Below are positions 34,368-45,100 of a stretch of 56,628 nucleotides of DNA, piece by piece; the stretch's first letter is position 1; the number at the start of each line of letters is the position of its first letter. Source of the stretch: CAYPXJ01 sp964414595. GTDB lineage: Bacteria; Pseudomonadota; Alphaproteobacteria; Rickettsiales; CAIJLX01. The notes below the pieces were generated by a model. The model worked only from the letters and a program-made list of their open reading frames with translations, had not been told where the DNA came from and ran no database searches. The position numbers were made by a program, and so were the translations under genes. The stretch spans positions 1 to 56,628 of the forward strand of contig CAYPXJ010000007.1 of NCBI GenBank assembly GCA_964414595.1, given 5' to 3'.

Positions 34368-35285
34368 ATGTCGGAAGCACTTCCCACGAACGTGACTCTG
34401 GAATGTTACGATGACGGGTTTATTGTTTATTTTCCGCCTCAAAAAATTGGTGACATGAAAGCATTTCTGAACGAAATGGGTGCCGACGAATATGTTATCT
34501 TCCCAACGAAAATTTATTGTTATGATATTTATTACCGCGACGAAGTAGAAAATTTGCTAGGGGAAGCTATTGGTGAATTCAATACGAAAAATATGACTCG
34601 AAATGATGATTTATCAAATATGATGCCGGGGTTGCCAACGCCCCAGGAAGATGTCGAAATATCAAAATCAGCGCAATATAGAGTTCCGCAAGAAGGCGAT
34701 CAAAAAATTTTACTCAGTACAATGGAGCTAGTAGAAATCGCTTCGCATGAAAGAGATATGGAGCGTTTACAGCAAATTTTGAGCCGCGCCGAAAATCATA
34801 AAGCACCTGAAGAGCCGGAGAGAGAAATACCGCTTTTTGTACCGCCGCCTTATACGCCGAAAACTGTGCCGGCACAGCAAATGAAGCCGGAACCAGAAAT
34901 GTGGACGCCGATAAAAGCACCTGATTTTGATAAGGATTCTTCACTTGGTGCGCGGTATGTGCATGAACTTAAAGTGCTGCAAAGTGAAAGCTATAACGGC
35001 TTTTCAGAATTTGGTATGAGAATTAAGGCGCTTAAATTGGCAAGTAAAATCAAGCAAGGAACGTTGCTTGAAATCCTTAGTGGGAAAATAAATGTTCCGA
35101 TTGGTAAACTTACAAACGCGCAATACACGAGCGGAAGTCATAATAAAAAGAATACACAGGCATTGATTGCCGCAGCGGATGCACTGGTGGCCGAGATTAT
35201 TGAAATAGATAAAAAAGAGGGCTTGGGCGATCTTGCCGCAAAACAGCGGAAGCGCGAGCAGAGCTCGCCTGACCAAGGCGTTTAG
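34368..35285 (+). CDS. Hypothetical protein, 305 aa
   Basis: Not recognised. Residues 1-75 form a small alpha/beta region rich in Tyr and Phe (LECYDDGFIVYFPPQKIGD). The middle is Pro/Glu-rich and probably disordered (EIPLFVPPPYTPKTVPAQQ). Residues 195-300 are helical. No signal peptide. Its stop overlaps the convergent greA stop by 4 bp. Slightly AT-richer than its neighbours. Confidence 0.72.
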   Translation: MSEALPTNVTLECYDDGFIVYFPPQKIGDMKAFLNEMGADEYVIFPTKIYCYDIYYRDEVENLLGEAIGEFNTKNMTRNDDLSNMMPGLPTPQEDVEISKSAQYRVPQEGDQKILLSTMELVEIASHERDMERLQQILSRAENHKAPEEPEREIPLFVPPPYTPKTVPAQQMKPEPEMWTPIKAPDFDKDSSLGARYVHELKVLQSESYNGFSEFGMRIKALKLASKIKQGTLLEILSGKINVPIGKLTNAQYTSGSHNKKNTQALIAAADALVAEIIEIDKKEGLGDLAAKQRKREQSSPDQGV

Positions 35286-35755
35286 CCGAATTTCACCTGT
35301 AAAATTTCATAATAACGGCTGCCGCGCGGTGTGGAAACTTCCACCGAGTCGCCTTGCTCTTTGCCAATCAGCGCGCGCGCAATCGGCGCGGTAATGGAAA
35401 TTTTCCCCGATTCCAAATCGGCTTCGTATTCGCCGACAATCTGGTATTTGATTTCTTCTTCCGTTTCCTCATCGACCAGATGCACGAGCGCGCCAAACTT
35501 CACCACCGAGCCGGAAAGTTTCGACACGTCGATGATCTCCGCGCGCGCGATCATATCCTCAAGCTGCTGAATGCGGCCTTCGTTAAAACTCTGTTTTTCA
35601 CGCGCCGCGTGGTATTCCGCATTTTCGGAAAGATCGCCATGCGCGCGCGCTTCCGCAATCTGCGCAATAATCGACGGGCGTTCGACGCGCTTCAAATGCT
35701 CGACTTCTTTTTGCATCTCAACAAAACCGGCCGCTGTAATCGGAAACTTATCCAT
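35282..35755 (-). CDS. greA: Transcription elongation factor GreA
   Basis: A 157-residue GreA. The N-terminal coiled coil carries the conserved acidic tip (HGDLSENAEYHAAREKQSFNEGRI), which enters the RNA polymerase secondary channel to stimulate transcript cleavage. The C-terminal domain has DSVEVSTPRGSRYYEILQV. Full length. A palindromic element starts 8 bp upstream of its ATG, in the region shared with dapE. Confidence 0.95.
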   Translation of the reverse strand: MDKFPITAAGFVEMQKEVEHLKRVERPSIIAQIAEARAHGDLSENAEYHAAREKQSFNEGRIQQLEDMIARAEIIDVSKLSGSVVKFGALVHLVDEETEEEIKYQIVGEYEADLESGKISITAPIARALIGKEQGDSVEVSTPRGSRYYEILQVKFG

Positions 35756-35763
35756 ATATTTTC

Positions 35764-35884
35764 AAACTCTACTATGCTTGGCATCGCGTTGATGTTTTGC
35801 GCTTCCGCTCCTCACGTACAAAAGCGTACGCTGCGGTGCGGTTCTCAAACATCTGCCTTGCTGCCTAAGCCTAGCGAGTTTGAG
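35764..35884. repeat. Intergenic palindromic element c (121 bp)
   Basis: Imperfect inverted repeat with ends tcaaactc/gagtttga and core cacgtac, 6-nt loop, gtacgct. Unlike the others it lies between divergent genes (greA and dapE), close to the greA start. Confidence 0.72.
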
Positions 35885-36000
35885 GCGCTCAATTCGTTAT
35901 ATTTAAAAGGTTATTGCGGATTACGCAAGCCTGCATCTCGCCCTCAAAACTAAAGCAATATAATCCTTTCCATCTGGCCACAACTTGCTAAAACCTATAC

Positions 36001-37131
36001 ATGGACCCTGTTGAAATTTCCAAAGCGCTGATGCGCTGCCCAAGCGTTACCCCTGAAGAGGCGGGCGCACTGAGTTTTTGCGAGGAAACGCTGACAAAAA
36101 TCGGCTTTGCCTGCCACCGCGAAACCTTCCGCGAGGCGGGCGCGCATGATACGGAAAATATGTATGCGCGCTGGGGGAAAGAGGGCAAAAATCTTTGTTT
36201 CGCCGGGCATGTGGATGTGGTGGCGCCGGGCAGCGGCTGGACGCATGATCCCTTCGATCCGATCGTCAAAGACGGCATGTTATATGGCCGCGGCGCTTCG
36301 GATATGAAGGCGGCGATCGCGTGTTTTATGGTGGCGGCGGGGCGTTATTTAAAATCGCATACGCCGAAAGGATCGATCAGTTTGCTGCTCACCTGCGACG
36401 AAGAAGGCCCGGCGGTGAATGGCACGAAAAAAATGCTCGATTGGATGAAAGCGCGCGGCGAAAAAATCGATGCGTGCATTGTTGGCGAGCCGACAAATCC
36501 GACGACGCTTGGCGAGATGGTAAAGGTGGGAAGACGCGGCAGTATTTATTTCGATCTTACGCTCAATGGCAAGCAAGGCCACTCGGCCTATCCCGACCAG
36601 GCGCAGAATCCCATCACGCCGCTGATTGAGATTTTGCACAGAATGGCCACGCATGTGCTGGATGAAGGCACGCCGTATTTTCAGCCGTCGAATTTGCAGG
36701 TGACGAGCATCGATGTTGGCAATGTGAGCGGCAATGTGATTCCCGGTTCGGCGCGCGCGAAAATCAATATTCGTTTTAACGATCTGCATACGCGCGAATC
36801 GCTCGAAGCCTGGGTGGCGGAAGTGATTAAACCCTACAAAGATCGCATTACGCTTGCGTCGCGATGCACGGCGGGGCCGTTCCTTTCTACGCCGGGCGAT
36901 TTTTGCAATCTGGTGTGCAATACGGTGGAAGAAGTAACGGGACGTATGCCCGCCCGCACCACGACCGGCGGCAGTTCGGACGCGCGTTTCATCATTCATC
37001 ACACGAAAGAAATTGTGGAATGCGGGCTTATCAACGCGACCGCGCATATGGCCGATGAGCATGTGCCGGTGAAGGAGATTGAAGAGCTTGCAGAAATTTA
37101 TTTTAAAATAATAAAAAGCTATTTTGAGTGA
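36001..37131 (+). CDS. dapE: Succinyl-diaminopimelate desuccinylase
   Basis: Zinc amidohydrolase of the lysine/meso-diaminopimelate pathway, 376 residues. Metal ligands and catalytic residues are visible: H70 and D72 in AGHVDVVAPG, D101 in GRGASDMKAA, E134/E135 in CDEEGPAVNGT, and His in the C-terminal HMADEHVP. The dimerisation domain starts near 180 (GRRGSIYFDLTLNGKQGHSAYP). It supplies meso-DAP for peptidoglycan. The stop is followed directly by a palindromic element. Confidence 0.94.
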   Translation: MDPVEISKALMRCPSVTPEEAGALSFCEETLTKIGFACHRETFREAGAHDTENMYARWGKEGKNLCFAGHVDVVAPGSGWTHDPFDPIVKDGMLYGRGASDMKAAIACFMVAAGRYLKSHTPKGSISLLLTCDEEGPAVNGTKKMLDWMKARGEKIDACIVGEPTNPTTLGEMVKVGRRGSIYFDLTLNGKQGHSAYPDQAQNPITPLIEILHRMATHVLDEGTPYFQPSNLQVTSIDVGNVSGNVIPGSARAKINIRFNDLHTRESLEAWVAEVIKPYKDRITLASRCTAGPFLSTPGDFCNLVCNTVEEVTGRMPARTTTGGSSDARFIIHHTKEIVECGLINATAHMADEHVPVKEIEELAEIYFKIIKSYFE

Positions 37132-37249
37132 AGCATTTTGAATTTTCCTCTCTGCTTTGTCGTGTTCCTGCTCGAAGGGTCACGTACAAATGCTGTACGC
37201 TCACCTTCTGTGCGGAACACTTCGCGCATAGAGCAAAATTGAAAATGCT
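37132..37249. repeat. Intergenic palindromic element d (118 bp)
   Basis: Imperfect inverted repeat with ends agcatttt/aaaatgct and core cacgtac, 7-nt loop, gtacgct. It starts at the base after the dapE stop and ends 9 bp before the convergent MFS stop. Confidence 0.78.
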
Positions 37250-37258
37250 TGATGGTTG

Positions 37259-38476
37259 TTAGCGCGCGCGCAAACGTGGCGTCAGCCACAAATTCCCTGC
37301 CGAAACCGCTAAACTATACATACCGCAGATAAACGAAATCGTCGCCAGCGGAATGCCGCCATCAATCAAAATACCGAAAATCGGTGGCGCGATCGCGGTG
37401 CCGATTACGGTGATCGAAACGGAAAAAGATCGAATCGCGCCGAGATGGCGTACGCCATACATTTCGGCAAGCACCGCATTACCCACGACACTGTTGATGC
37501 CGACGGTGAGCCCGGCACCGCACATCGCAATGTGCATGACGATGGGATCGTGAAAGAAGGGGATGATGCTAAGGCAGATGCCCATCGGCAGAATGACAAA
37601 AAACCATAATAGGCGCGCGCCAAATTTATCAACCAAAATGCCGGCAACGATGTTCGCTACGACGGTTGCAATGGCGTAAAGAATTAAACCTTGTGCAAAA
37701 AGTCCGAGCGGCCAGGATTTTTCGCTGAGCAAAACCGACTGGTGAAAAAAGAAGGCGGTGAGAATAAAACCTGGCGCGAGGCTGGTGAGCAGCATGGCGT
37801 AATAGCGCCAATCCGTGAGTACTTCGCGCTGTGTCCAGTGACGTTCGGCAAGTTCGTGGCGCTCTTCGGCGAGAGTGGGCGCGGGCGGATGAATATTTTT
37901 ATCTTCCAGTAACCACCATAATGTTGGGAACATCAGCAGCAATAAAAGTAGCGCGGCGCCAAGCCAGGCGGCGGTCCAATCCATATAGGCGAAACTGAGA
38001 ACCACAAGACCCGGCAGCAAAACTTGCCCAAGCGCATTGCCAAGAAACGCGATGCTAAGCGCGCGCCCGCGTTCCTGGCGAAAACTGCGCGCCACCGCAG
38101 TGGTGGAAATATGGTTAAACATGCTTTGGCCGCAAAAACGCAGCAGGAAAATGGAGAACACCAGCAAACCAAGCGAGCCATGATAGGAGAGCCCAACGCA
38201 ACCGAGCATCATGCCGATAAAAACAAAAAGCGTGAGCACGCGGACATTGGCGATATCGACCATTTTGCCGATACGCATCATCACAAACGCTGAAAGCAGC
38301 GTGGCCAGCGCATAAAGTGTGCCGTAATCGCTGTGCGAAAGCGAGTAGGATTCGCGAATGCGATCGTTAAACAGGCCGAAATAAAATGTTTGCCCGAAAC
38401 TGCCGCAAAAAGGCAGCAATAACGCAAAACCCAAAAATTTCCAGTGACGGCGAAGAAAGCGTAGATAAGTTTTCAT
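37259..38476 (-). CDS. MFS transporter
   Basis: A 405-residue membrane protein with about twelve hydrophobic segments in two halves joined by a hydrophilic loop near 200-225 (LLEDKNIHPPAPTLAEERHELAERH). The N-terminal half has the loop RIGKMVDIANVRV in the place of MFS motif A. Substrate unknown; the lack of charged residues in the helices is unlike drug antiporters. It is divergent from the glycosyltransferase gene with 42 bp between starts. Confidence 0.85.
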   Translation of the reverse strand: MKTYLRFLRRHWKFLGFALLLPFCGSFGQTFYFGLFNDRIRESYSLSHSDYGTLYALATLLSAFVMMRIGKMVDIANVRVLTLFVFIGMMLGCVGLSYHGSLGLLVFSIFLLRFCGQSMFNHISTTAVARSFRQERGRALSIAFLGNALGQVLLPGLVVLSFAYMDWTAAWLGAALLLLLLMFPTLWWLLEDKNIHPPAPTLAEERHELAERHWTQREVLTDWRYYAMLLTSLAPGFILTAFFFHQSVLLSEKSWPLGLFAQGLILYAIATVVANIVAGILVDKFGARLLWFFVILPMGICLSIIPFFHDPIVMHIAMCGAGLTVGINSVVGNAVLAEMYGVRHLGAIRSFSVSITVIGTAIAPPIFGILIDGGIPLATISFICGMYSLAVSAGNLWLTPRLRAR

Positions 38477-38518
38477 AGCGTGACGATAAGCTTAGCATAG
38501 TTTACAAAATAGGTAACT

Positions 38519-40123
38519 ATGCCAACGCGCCGTAAGAAAAAAGAGCCAGCACGACAAGGAACGTGGTTACCCTTGAGCTGGGTAGATGACAATCCACGAA
38601 ACGCGCTCACGCCGGCCTGGTTTTTGGGCGGCGTTATGCTGGCGGTGGCGTATGGTATTTTTCTGCGATTTTATGCGCTGGATAAACAAAGCTATTGGGA
38701 TGACGAAATTTTCACGCTTGTCTATTCCGCATTGGTGCCTAGCCGTGAGCATTTGCTGAACTACTTGCTGCGCGATTATCACCCACCGCTTTACAATGTG
38801 CTGCTGTATGGCTGGGTAAAATTATTTGGTGATTCTGAAATCGCCACGCGCTCTTTGAGCGCGTTATGTGGTAGCGCGTGCGTATTGACAGCCTGGTTTT
38901 ACGGCGCGCGCGTGCTGGGCAAAGCGCCTGCGCAACTATTGGCGGCGTTTCTTGCGACCTGCTATTACGGGGTTTATTTTAGTCAGGAGACGCGCTCCTA
39001 TGCGCTGCATTTACTGCTAGCAACATGGGCGCTTTTGTATGTGCTGCATTTGTGTGCGTTGTTAAAACAGCGTGCGCCGCTTAGGTTTTCCCATTTTCTT
39101 TTACTTACCGTCATTTCGCTGCTGATGGCTTACACGCATTATGTTTCCGTGGTGTTTTTGGCCGCGATGTATGTGATGCTTTTCGTACAGATGCTGCTTT
39201 GCGGGCAGCGTCGTTCTATTGTGGCGCTGGTAGCCTCCGCGCTATGGGTTATCAACGCGATGTTGCCCTGGTATGGCTGGCATGCCATTTATTTTTCGCG
39301 CGTGGCGGGCGGTAATTTCTGGATTTCGCAAATTGATGATTTTACTTTTTCCTGGGTCTATTCCTGGATTTTTTTTAAGGCCGGGAAACTCTATCTGGTC
39401 TTTTATATTCTTTTTGCCGGGCTACTGATTCGCACGCTCGCGCGTGCCCGCCAGGGGCTTGAAATGCCGCAGGTGCTGCTGCTGTTTTTTGCGCTTATCC
39501 TGCTGATTGGCTGGGGCGTGACGCAATATATCCAGATTTTTCATTACCGATCGCTGCATTTTATGATGCCCTTTGCGTTTCTGCCGATTGTATGGGGTTA
39601 TTTTGAATTTCCACGCTATCTGCTTATCGGCAAACGCAGGATATATCTGAAGCAGATTTTTTTGGTGGTGGTGACGCTGATGCAGGTCACACAATGGCGG
39701 GAGGCTTATTCATCACCTCGTAAAATTCAGTATCGCGAGGCGGTACAATATTTGGAAAAATTTCCGGAATGCCATCACGAACCCATTCTTATCTATGCGG
39801 AGTACCCGGCCATTTTTTATTATTATTTCAAAGATCCCTCGCTGTGGAATTTGGTGCCGATTATGTCCCGCAACGATCAGGCTCTACCGAAATTCAAGGA
39901 GGCAGAGTTTGACTGGGAGCACCTGCCCGGTTTTTTGCAAGATGTGCGGCAGCGCCAGTGTAAAATATTTTTCTGGAAGGGTATTTTGCGCATGTATGAG
40001 CCGGATTTCGAGTTTCTATACCAAAAAATGGGACTGAAACCCGAAGAGGTGGGCGAATATATCAATTTTGGCAGTAGCTTCCGTTTTCTCAAAAATAACG
40101 ACGACCGCTATTACGGGGACTAA
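38519..40123 (+). CDS. GT39/ArnT-like membrane glycosyltransferase
   Basis: A 534-residue polytopic membrane protein. Near the first periplasmic loop it has DKQSYWDDEIFTLVYS, the acidic DE motif typical of GT-C enzymes such as ArnT and protein mannosyltransferases, followed by RDYHPPLYNVLLYGWVKLFGDSE. About ten membrane segments fill residues 30-380; a soluble C-terminal domain of about 130 residues follows. Such enzymes move a sugar from a polyprenyl-phosphate donor to lipid A, protein or glycan outside the inner membrane. Acceptor unknown. Confidence 0.85.
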   Translation: MPTRRKKKEPARQGTWLPLSWVDDNPRNALTPAWFLGGVMLAVAYGIFLRFYALDKQSYWDDEIFTLVYSALVPSREHLLNYLLRDYHPPLYNVLLYGWVKLFGDSEIATRSLSALCGSACVLTAWFYGARVLGKAPAQLLAAFLATCYYGVYFSQETRSYALHLLLATWALLYVLHLCALLKQRAPLRFSHFLLLTVISLLMAYTHYVSVVFLAAMYVMLFVQMLLCGQRRSIVALVASALWVINAMLPWYGWHAIYFSRVAGGNFWISQIDDFTFSWVYSWIFFKAGKLYLVFYILFAGLLIRTLARARQGLEMPQVLLLFFALILLIGWGVTQYIQIFHYRSLHFMMPFAFLPIVWGYFEFPRYLLIGKRRIYLKQIFLVVVTLMQVTQWREAYSSPRKIQYREAVQYLEKFPECHHEPILIYAEYPAIFYYYFKDPSLWNLVPIMSRNDQALPKFKEAEFDWEHLPGFLQDVRQRQCKIFFWKGILRMYEPDFEFLYQKMGLKPEEVGEYINFGSSFRFLKNNDDRYYGD

Positions 40124-40176
40124 CCACGGGCGTTTTTTGGCGGGATTTCTGCGATTTTCGATGCTCAAACAAGCAC

Positions 40177-40205
40177 TTGCGCGCGCTTTTCAACTGGTTT
40201 ATAAG
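40177..40205 (+). promoter_or_regulatory. Promoter of tRNA-Lys
   Basis: TTGCGC at 40177-40182, 17-bp spacer, TATAAG at 40200-40205; predicted start about 29 nt before the mature tRNA. The same -35 hexamer is seen before rpsF. Confidence 0.55.
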
Positions 40206-40240
40206 GATGCGCCTTCAGCATGGCCTCCAAGAGGTCGAAG

Positions 40241-40316
40241 GAGCCCGTAGCTCAGCCGGTAGAGCACGTGACTTTTAATCACGGGGTCGAGGGTTCGAAT
40301 CCCTCCGGGCTCACCA
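40241..40316 (+). tRNA. tRNA-Lys (anticodon TTT)
   Basis: Acceptor stem GAGCCCG (40241-40247) pairs with CGGGCTC ending at 40312, then A and encoded CCA (40314-40316). Anticodon stem cgtga/tcacg holds loop cttttaa, anticodon TTT. T loop gttcgaat present. Confidence 0.96.
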
Positions 40317-40373
40317 ATTTTGCTTCAGCTATACTGGCCAAAAAGAGAGGAAGTTTTGCGCTTCCGGTACTAA

Positions 40374-40721
40374 TTACCATTTTTTGAAAATAAAGAATGC
40401 GGCCAGCACAATCAGCGCAAAGCCGACCAGGTGGTTCCATTTTAACGGCTCGCCGAGATAGGCAAACGAAAACACCACAAACACCAGAAGCGTAAGAATT
40501 TCCTGAATGGTTTTAAGCTCAACGGCGGAGAAATAGCCGTGGCCCATGCGATTCGCCGGCACCTGCAAACAATATTCAAAAAAGGCGATACCCCAGCTGA
40601 TAAGAATCACCAGGTAAAGCGGCGCGGCCTTGTATTTCAAATGCCCATACCAGGCAAAGGTCATGAAAATATTGGATAACAATAACAGCGTGATCGTCGT
40701 TAAGGGGATGGGAATATTCAT
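40374..40721 (-). CDS. DMT-family small membrane protein (DUF486)
   Basis: A 115-residue protein with four hydrophobic segments and the DUF486 pattern: LLLLSNIFMTFAWYGHLKY near the N-terminus, ISWGIAFFEYCLQVPANRMGH in the centre, and FVVFSFAYLGEPLKWNHLVGF before the last helix. It belongs to the drug/metabolite transporter superfamily; substrates are unknown. Single gene, convergent with tRNA-Lys. Confidence 0.88.
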   Translation of the reverse strand: MNIPIPLTTITLLLLSNIFMTFAWYGHLKYKAAPLYLVILISWGIAFFEYCLQVPANRMGHGYFSAVELKTIQEILTLLVFVVFSFAYLGEPLKWNHLVGFALIVLAAFFIFKKW

Positions 40722-40757
40722 CAGGCTACTTTAGCACCGCCGCCTAAGCAGGCAAGA

Positions 40758-41255
40758 TTAGATCAGTTTCTTCACCGCTTTTTTCAGCTTGGCGAGATCG
40801 AGATAAAGTAGCGTGGTGGTGCTTTCGCCTTGCCAGCGAATGGGCATAGGCGCTTTCAGATTTTCTGAAATCTCGCTGATATTGCCATGCGCATCGAAGG
40901 TGACATTGCCGACCGCAATAAGCCCCTGGCCAATCGAGGAAAGAATTTCACGCGGGAAGGCGGCGCGAACTTCAAGCGCAAAACGGCTATCGTGCAGACG
41001 TAGCAGGCTCACGATAAACACGCGCTCGCGCGCATGCGGATCTTTGACATGAACGAGATAGGAGTGCGTGGGCAAAATTTCGCCCCCGGCCATATTAGGG
41101 CCGTGTATGCCATAGGGATCGTAGGCTTCCAGACTCTGCCAGGAACCCAGTGGGCCCTCTGCCATAAGCCGCAGCATAATGGCTTCCATCATCGCGGAAA
41201 TAGGGTGGGTTTTTACCGCTGGTTGGGTATCGAGTTCGAATGCAAGTTCTGTCAT
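40758..41255 (-). CDS. Hypothetical protein, 165 aa
   Basis: Not recognised. A soluble alpha/beta protein. The central part, SYLVHVKDPHARERVFIVSLLRLHDSRFALEVRAAF, is predicted beta-rich, and the C-terminus is a basic helix (LAKLKKAVKKLI). No signal peptide. It lies 36 bp upstream of the DUF486 gene on the same strand and may share its transcript. Confidence 0.7.
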   Translation of the reverse strand: MTELAFELDTQPAVKTHPISAMMEAIMLRLMAEGPLGSWQSLEAYDPYGIHGPNMAGGEILPTHSYLVHVKDPHARERVFIVSLLRLHDSRFALEVRAAFPREILSSIGQGLIAVGNVTFDAHGNISEISENLKAPMPIRWQGESTTTLLYLDLAKLKKAVKKLI

Positions 41256-41477
41256 AAATGCCCCGTCGGTTTTATCACGGTTACGTTTACGTTTTTATTA
41301 GTCTTAAAGTTGCAAGACCCGTGCCAGGCAACGCTGCGCCTTTTCAATGGGTTAGTCAAGGTATTTAAGATTTGTGCCAAATTGCGGGGAATTTAATGCC
41401 GGTAAAGGCATGATTTGTGGCGGATTTTGCAGCCCGACCTTTATATTTTATTAATAAAAAAGCGCTATGCTCATCCT

Positions 41478-42156
41478 ATGGCACAGGATGATCTACAACC
41501 AAGCTATGAAGATCTGCTGCGGGAATTGCGTGGGCATTTACGCAAGGTTCTTGATATGAAAATCTATTTTGACGGCGAACAGAAACCTATTTCCGAAGTG
41601 CTGAAAAATATTTTTACCATCAGTAAGCAGCGCGGTTTTTCGGAAGATATCTGGGCCGAAATGGATGAAGATGGAAACCATTATTCCATCACAGGAAATT
41701 TTGAACAAAACACGCCCATAGCCGCACAACATTTACTGCAATTACTTACCGTGTTCAAAGATATGGAAAAGCAGATTGAAAATTTGGCGGCTCCGCAACG
41801 GCTTGTTCTCCATCGCGAAGCGATAGAAGCAATTATGGGTACGGAAGATAATATGCAGCCTTCTTCNNNNNNNNNNGCCTTCTTCTGCCAATAATAGCGA
41901 AACGCTCGCCACCGAATATTTCAATATTTATCGTGTTTTTCGCCAGATGGCCAAAAACGAAAGCAGCGGTTTCAGGCAAGATCTTACGGCTAAAGGTGAA
42001 GCGATCACAGATTTGGCTGATATGCACCGACGTGCGGATCGTTTGCGGGCGATAAGTTCGCATGCGATGGCAACCTGTCGCGGTTTACGCACGCTGGCAA
42101 AACGCTGCGATCAAATCGAAAATTGTTTAAGCCAAATTTCTTACCGGCACCCTTAA
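41478..42156 (+). CDS. Hypothetical helical protein, about 225 aa, broken by a 10-N gap
   Basis: Not recognised. The frame from ATG 41478 (MAQDDLQPSYEDLLRELRGH) runs into the N-run at 41867-41876, and the continuing protein-like frame after it (SETLATEYFNIYRVFRQMAKNE... to the TAA at 42154-42156) is shifted, because the gap length is wrong. The joined protein is helical throughout and may bind itself or nucleic acid. Its stop overlaps that of the convergent RND gene by 2-4 bp. Confidence 0.68.
41867..41876. other. Assembly gap of 10 N
   Basis: The gap splits the gene at 41478-42156; the two sides are in different frames. Confidence 0.95.
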
Positions 42157-45100
42157 TTCTTTTTCTTCATCCAGCGTTCGCCGAGCAACAAGAGGCAGGG
42201 TGTAAAAAATAATGTGAGAATGGTCGCAAAAGTAAGGCCGCCGGCAATCGCCGCCGAGAGCTGACGCCACCACTGCGTAGAAGGCGCGCCGAGGGAAATA
42301 TCGCGGTTAATAAAATCCAGCGTGAGGGCAAACACCATGGGGATTAAACCAAGCACCGTGGTTGCCGCGGTGAGCAGGATGGGGCGCATGCGCTGTGTGC
42401 CGGTGCGCAAAAGCGCATCTATGGGCGCTACACCTTCCGCGCGCAAGGTGCGGTAGGTATCGATGAAAATAATGTTGTTGTTCACGACAATGCCGCCCAG
42501 CGCAATCACCGCGATGCCGCACATCACAATACCGAAAGCCTGGCCGGTAACAAGCAAGCCGAGCAATACGCCCGTAGTGGAAAGCACAATCGCGGTCATG
42601 ATCACGAAGACATCAAACAAACTGTTAAATTGCAGCGTCAGCAACAACACCATACAGAGGAGTGCGATGATGAAAGCGTATTGCAAAAAGTTTGCCGTTT
42701 CTTTTTGCTCTTCATCCTCACCGGCAAAATTTAACGCTACATCCGCATCCCATTTTCCTTCTTTTATTTGCGTATCGTACCACTGGCGCAGTTCATGCAC
42801 TTTGTTATCCGGCAGAATGCCCTTCTGCACATCCGCTTTCACATACAGCATGCGTTTGCCATTACGGCGTTCGATGGTTCCAACTTCTTGTTTTGCGACA
42901 CGCTTGATGAAACTCGAAATCGGCACCGAGCCTTCGGAGGTGTTCACAAAAAGTGTATCCAGAGTTGCGAGGTTTCGCGATTCCGGCGGGAAACGCAATA
43001 CTACATCCACTTCTTCATCCGTATCATCCGGGCGGTATTCGGTGGCGATAAGGCCGTTGGTGACCAGCCGCACAAAACTACCTAACGTGCTTATATCAAT
43101 ATTGAAGCGCGCCGCCTTAACCCGATCAAGCGCCAACTCCCATTCAATCGCCGGCAGCGGAAGGTTATCTTCCTGATCGGCAAAGCCACCGATTTGCTCC
43201 ATCGCCGCCAAAACATTTTTAAGCGCAGGCACCAGCTTTTCGGTGTTGTAGGAGGTAAGCTCGATTTGAATGGGTTTGCCGACCGGCGGCCCCGATTCCT
43301 GCTTACGCGGCTCCACCACGATGCCGCCGATATCCGCTGTGCGGTTTCGGATTTCTTCCAGAATTTTATCGGCGTTGCGGCGTAAATACCATTCCTGGAA
43401 TTCAAGCTGCACGACGCCGATAACGTCTTTCGGCATATCCGGATTCTGCGCGCCCAGACTTCCAGAGCGCGCATAAAACACGCGCACTTCCTTCCACATA
43501 TCTAAAATGCGGTTTTCCACCTGACGCAAAATTTCATCCTGCTCGTAAATAGAAAGATTACCGCGTGCGCGAATTTGAACCTGCGCGTTATCGGGTTCAA
43601 TATCGGGGAAAAATTCAACGCCCTTACTAAACATGCCAAATAAAATGAAAGACGCAAATAATGCGCCCACGATAATAAGAACAAAACGGCCGGGACGTTT
43701 AAGCACCGAATCAAGTTTGATGACATACCAACCGAGCCCGCCGCCAATTCGGTGTAAATCGCGGCCTTCTTCGATGCGAATCAGCTTATCAATATAATCA
43801 CGGTTAAAACGCGGAGTATAACCCAGCACACGCGAAAGCACGGGAATAAAAATAAGCGCCACCGCAAGCGAAGCCGTGAGCGTGGCTATTAACGTCAGCG
43901 GTAAATATTTCATAAACTGACCGACAACGCCGGGCCAAAATAATAGCGGCGCAAAGGCGATAAGTGTGGTGAGCGTGGAAGAAATAACCGGCCACGCCAT
44001 GCGGTTGGCGGCGTAACCAAACGCATCTCTTGATGGCATTCCCGACATGATTTTGCGATCCGCCATTTCGGTGACGACGATGCCATTATCCACAAGCATG
44101 CCCGAAGCCATGATAAGACTAAATAGCACCACGATATTCATGGTGAGGCCCAGCGCTTCTATCGCCAAAATGCCGATAAAAAACGAACAGGGAATCGCAA
44201 GCGCGATATAAAACGACGATTGCCAACCCATGTAAACCACCACCAAAAGCATCACGAGAATGATGGCAAAAATGAGATTGTTGAGCAGATCATTAAACAT
44301 CATTTTGATCTGATTAGACTGATCCTGGCTATAAAGAACCTGAATGCCGCCGGGCCAGGATTTCTGTGTTTCTGCTACTACTTCTTTTACGCGCTCAACT
44401 GTTTCTAAAAGATTTTCACCCGTGCGCTTTGATACTTCGAGCACCAACGCCGGTTGCCCATTCACACGCGCGAAACTGGTGGGGTCCTTAAAACTTTTGC
44501 GAATGGAACCGATATCAGCGAGCGTTACCACGGCCTCGCCACTGACTTTCACCGGCAGTGTATAAATATCCTGAATATTTTCGATGAGGCCGGGCACTTT
44601 TACGCTGTATCCACCATGCGGACTAAGCAAGGTGCCGGCGGCGACAAGCTGATTGTAGCGTGTCACAAAGGCCACGGTTTGCGTATCGATACCGTAGCTG
44701 CGAATTTTGACCGGATCGATCACCACATCGACTGTTTCTTCACGCGCACCCGCAATTTCCACATTGAGTACGGAAGAAACTTCTTCAATGCGATCACGTA
44801 AATCGCGCGCGATACGATTAAGCGCAAGTTCAGGAACCTGTGCTGTCAGAATAACATTTACTACCGGAAAAAGACTGAAATTCACTTCCTGCACCTGCGG
44901 TTCATCCGCATCTTCGGGCAGTTCCGGTTTGGCGATATCAATTTTTTCGCGCACATCGCTCAGCGCTTTTTCACTATCAAAGCCGGCGTAAAATTCGAGC
45001 ACAATATTGGCGCGGCCCTGACTGGCGTAGGCCGTCATTTTCTTGATGCCTTCGATGCTACGTAATTCTTTTTCCAGCGGGCGAATAATAAGACGCTCGG

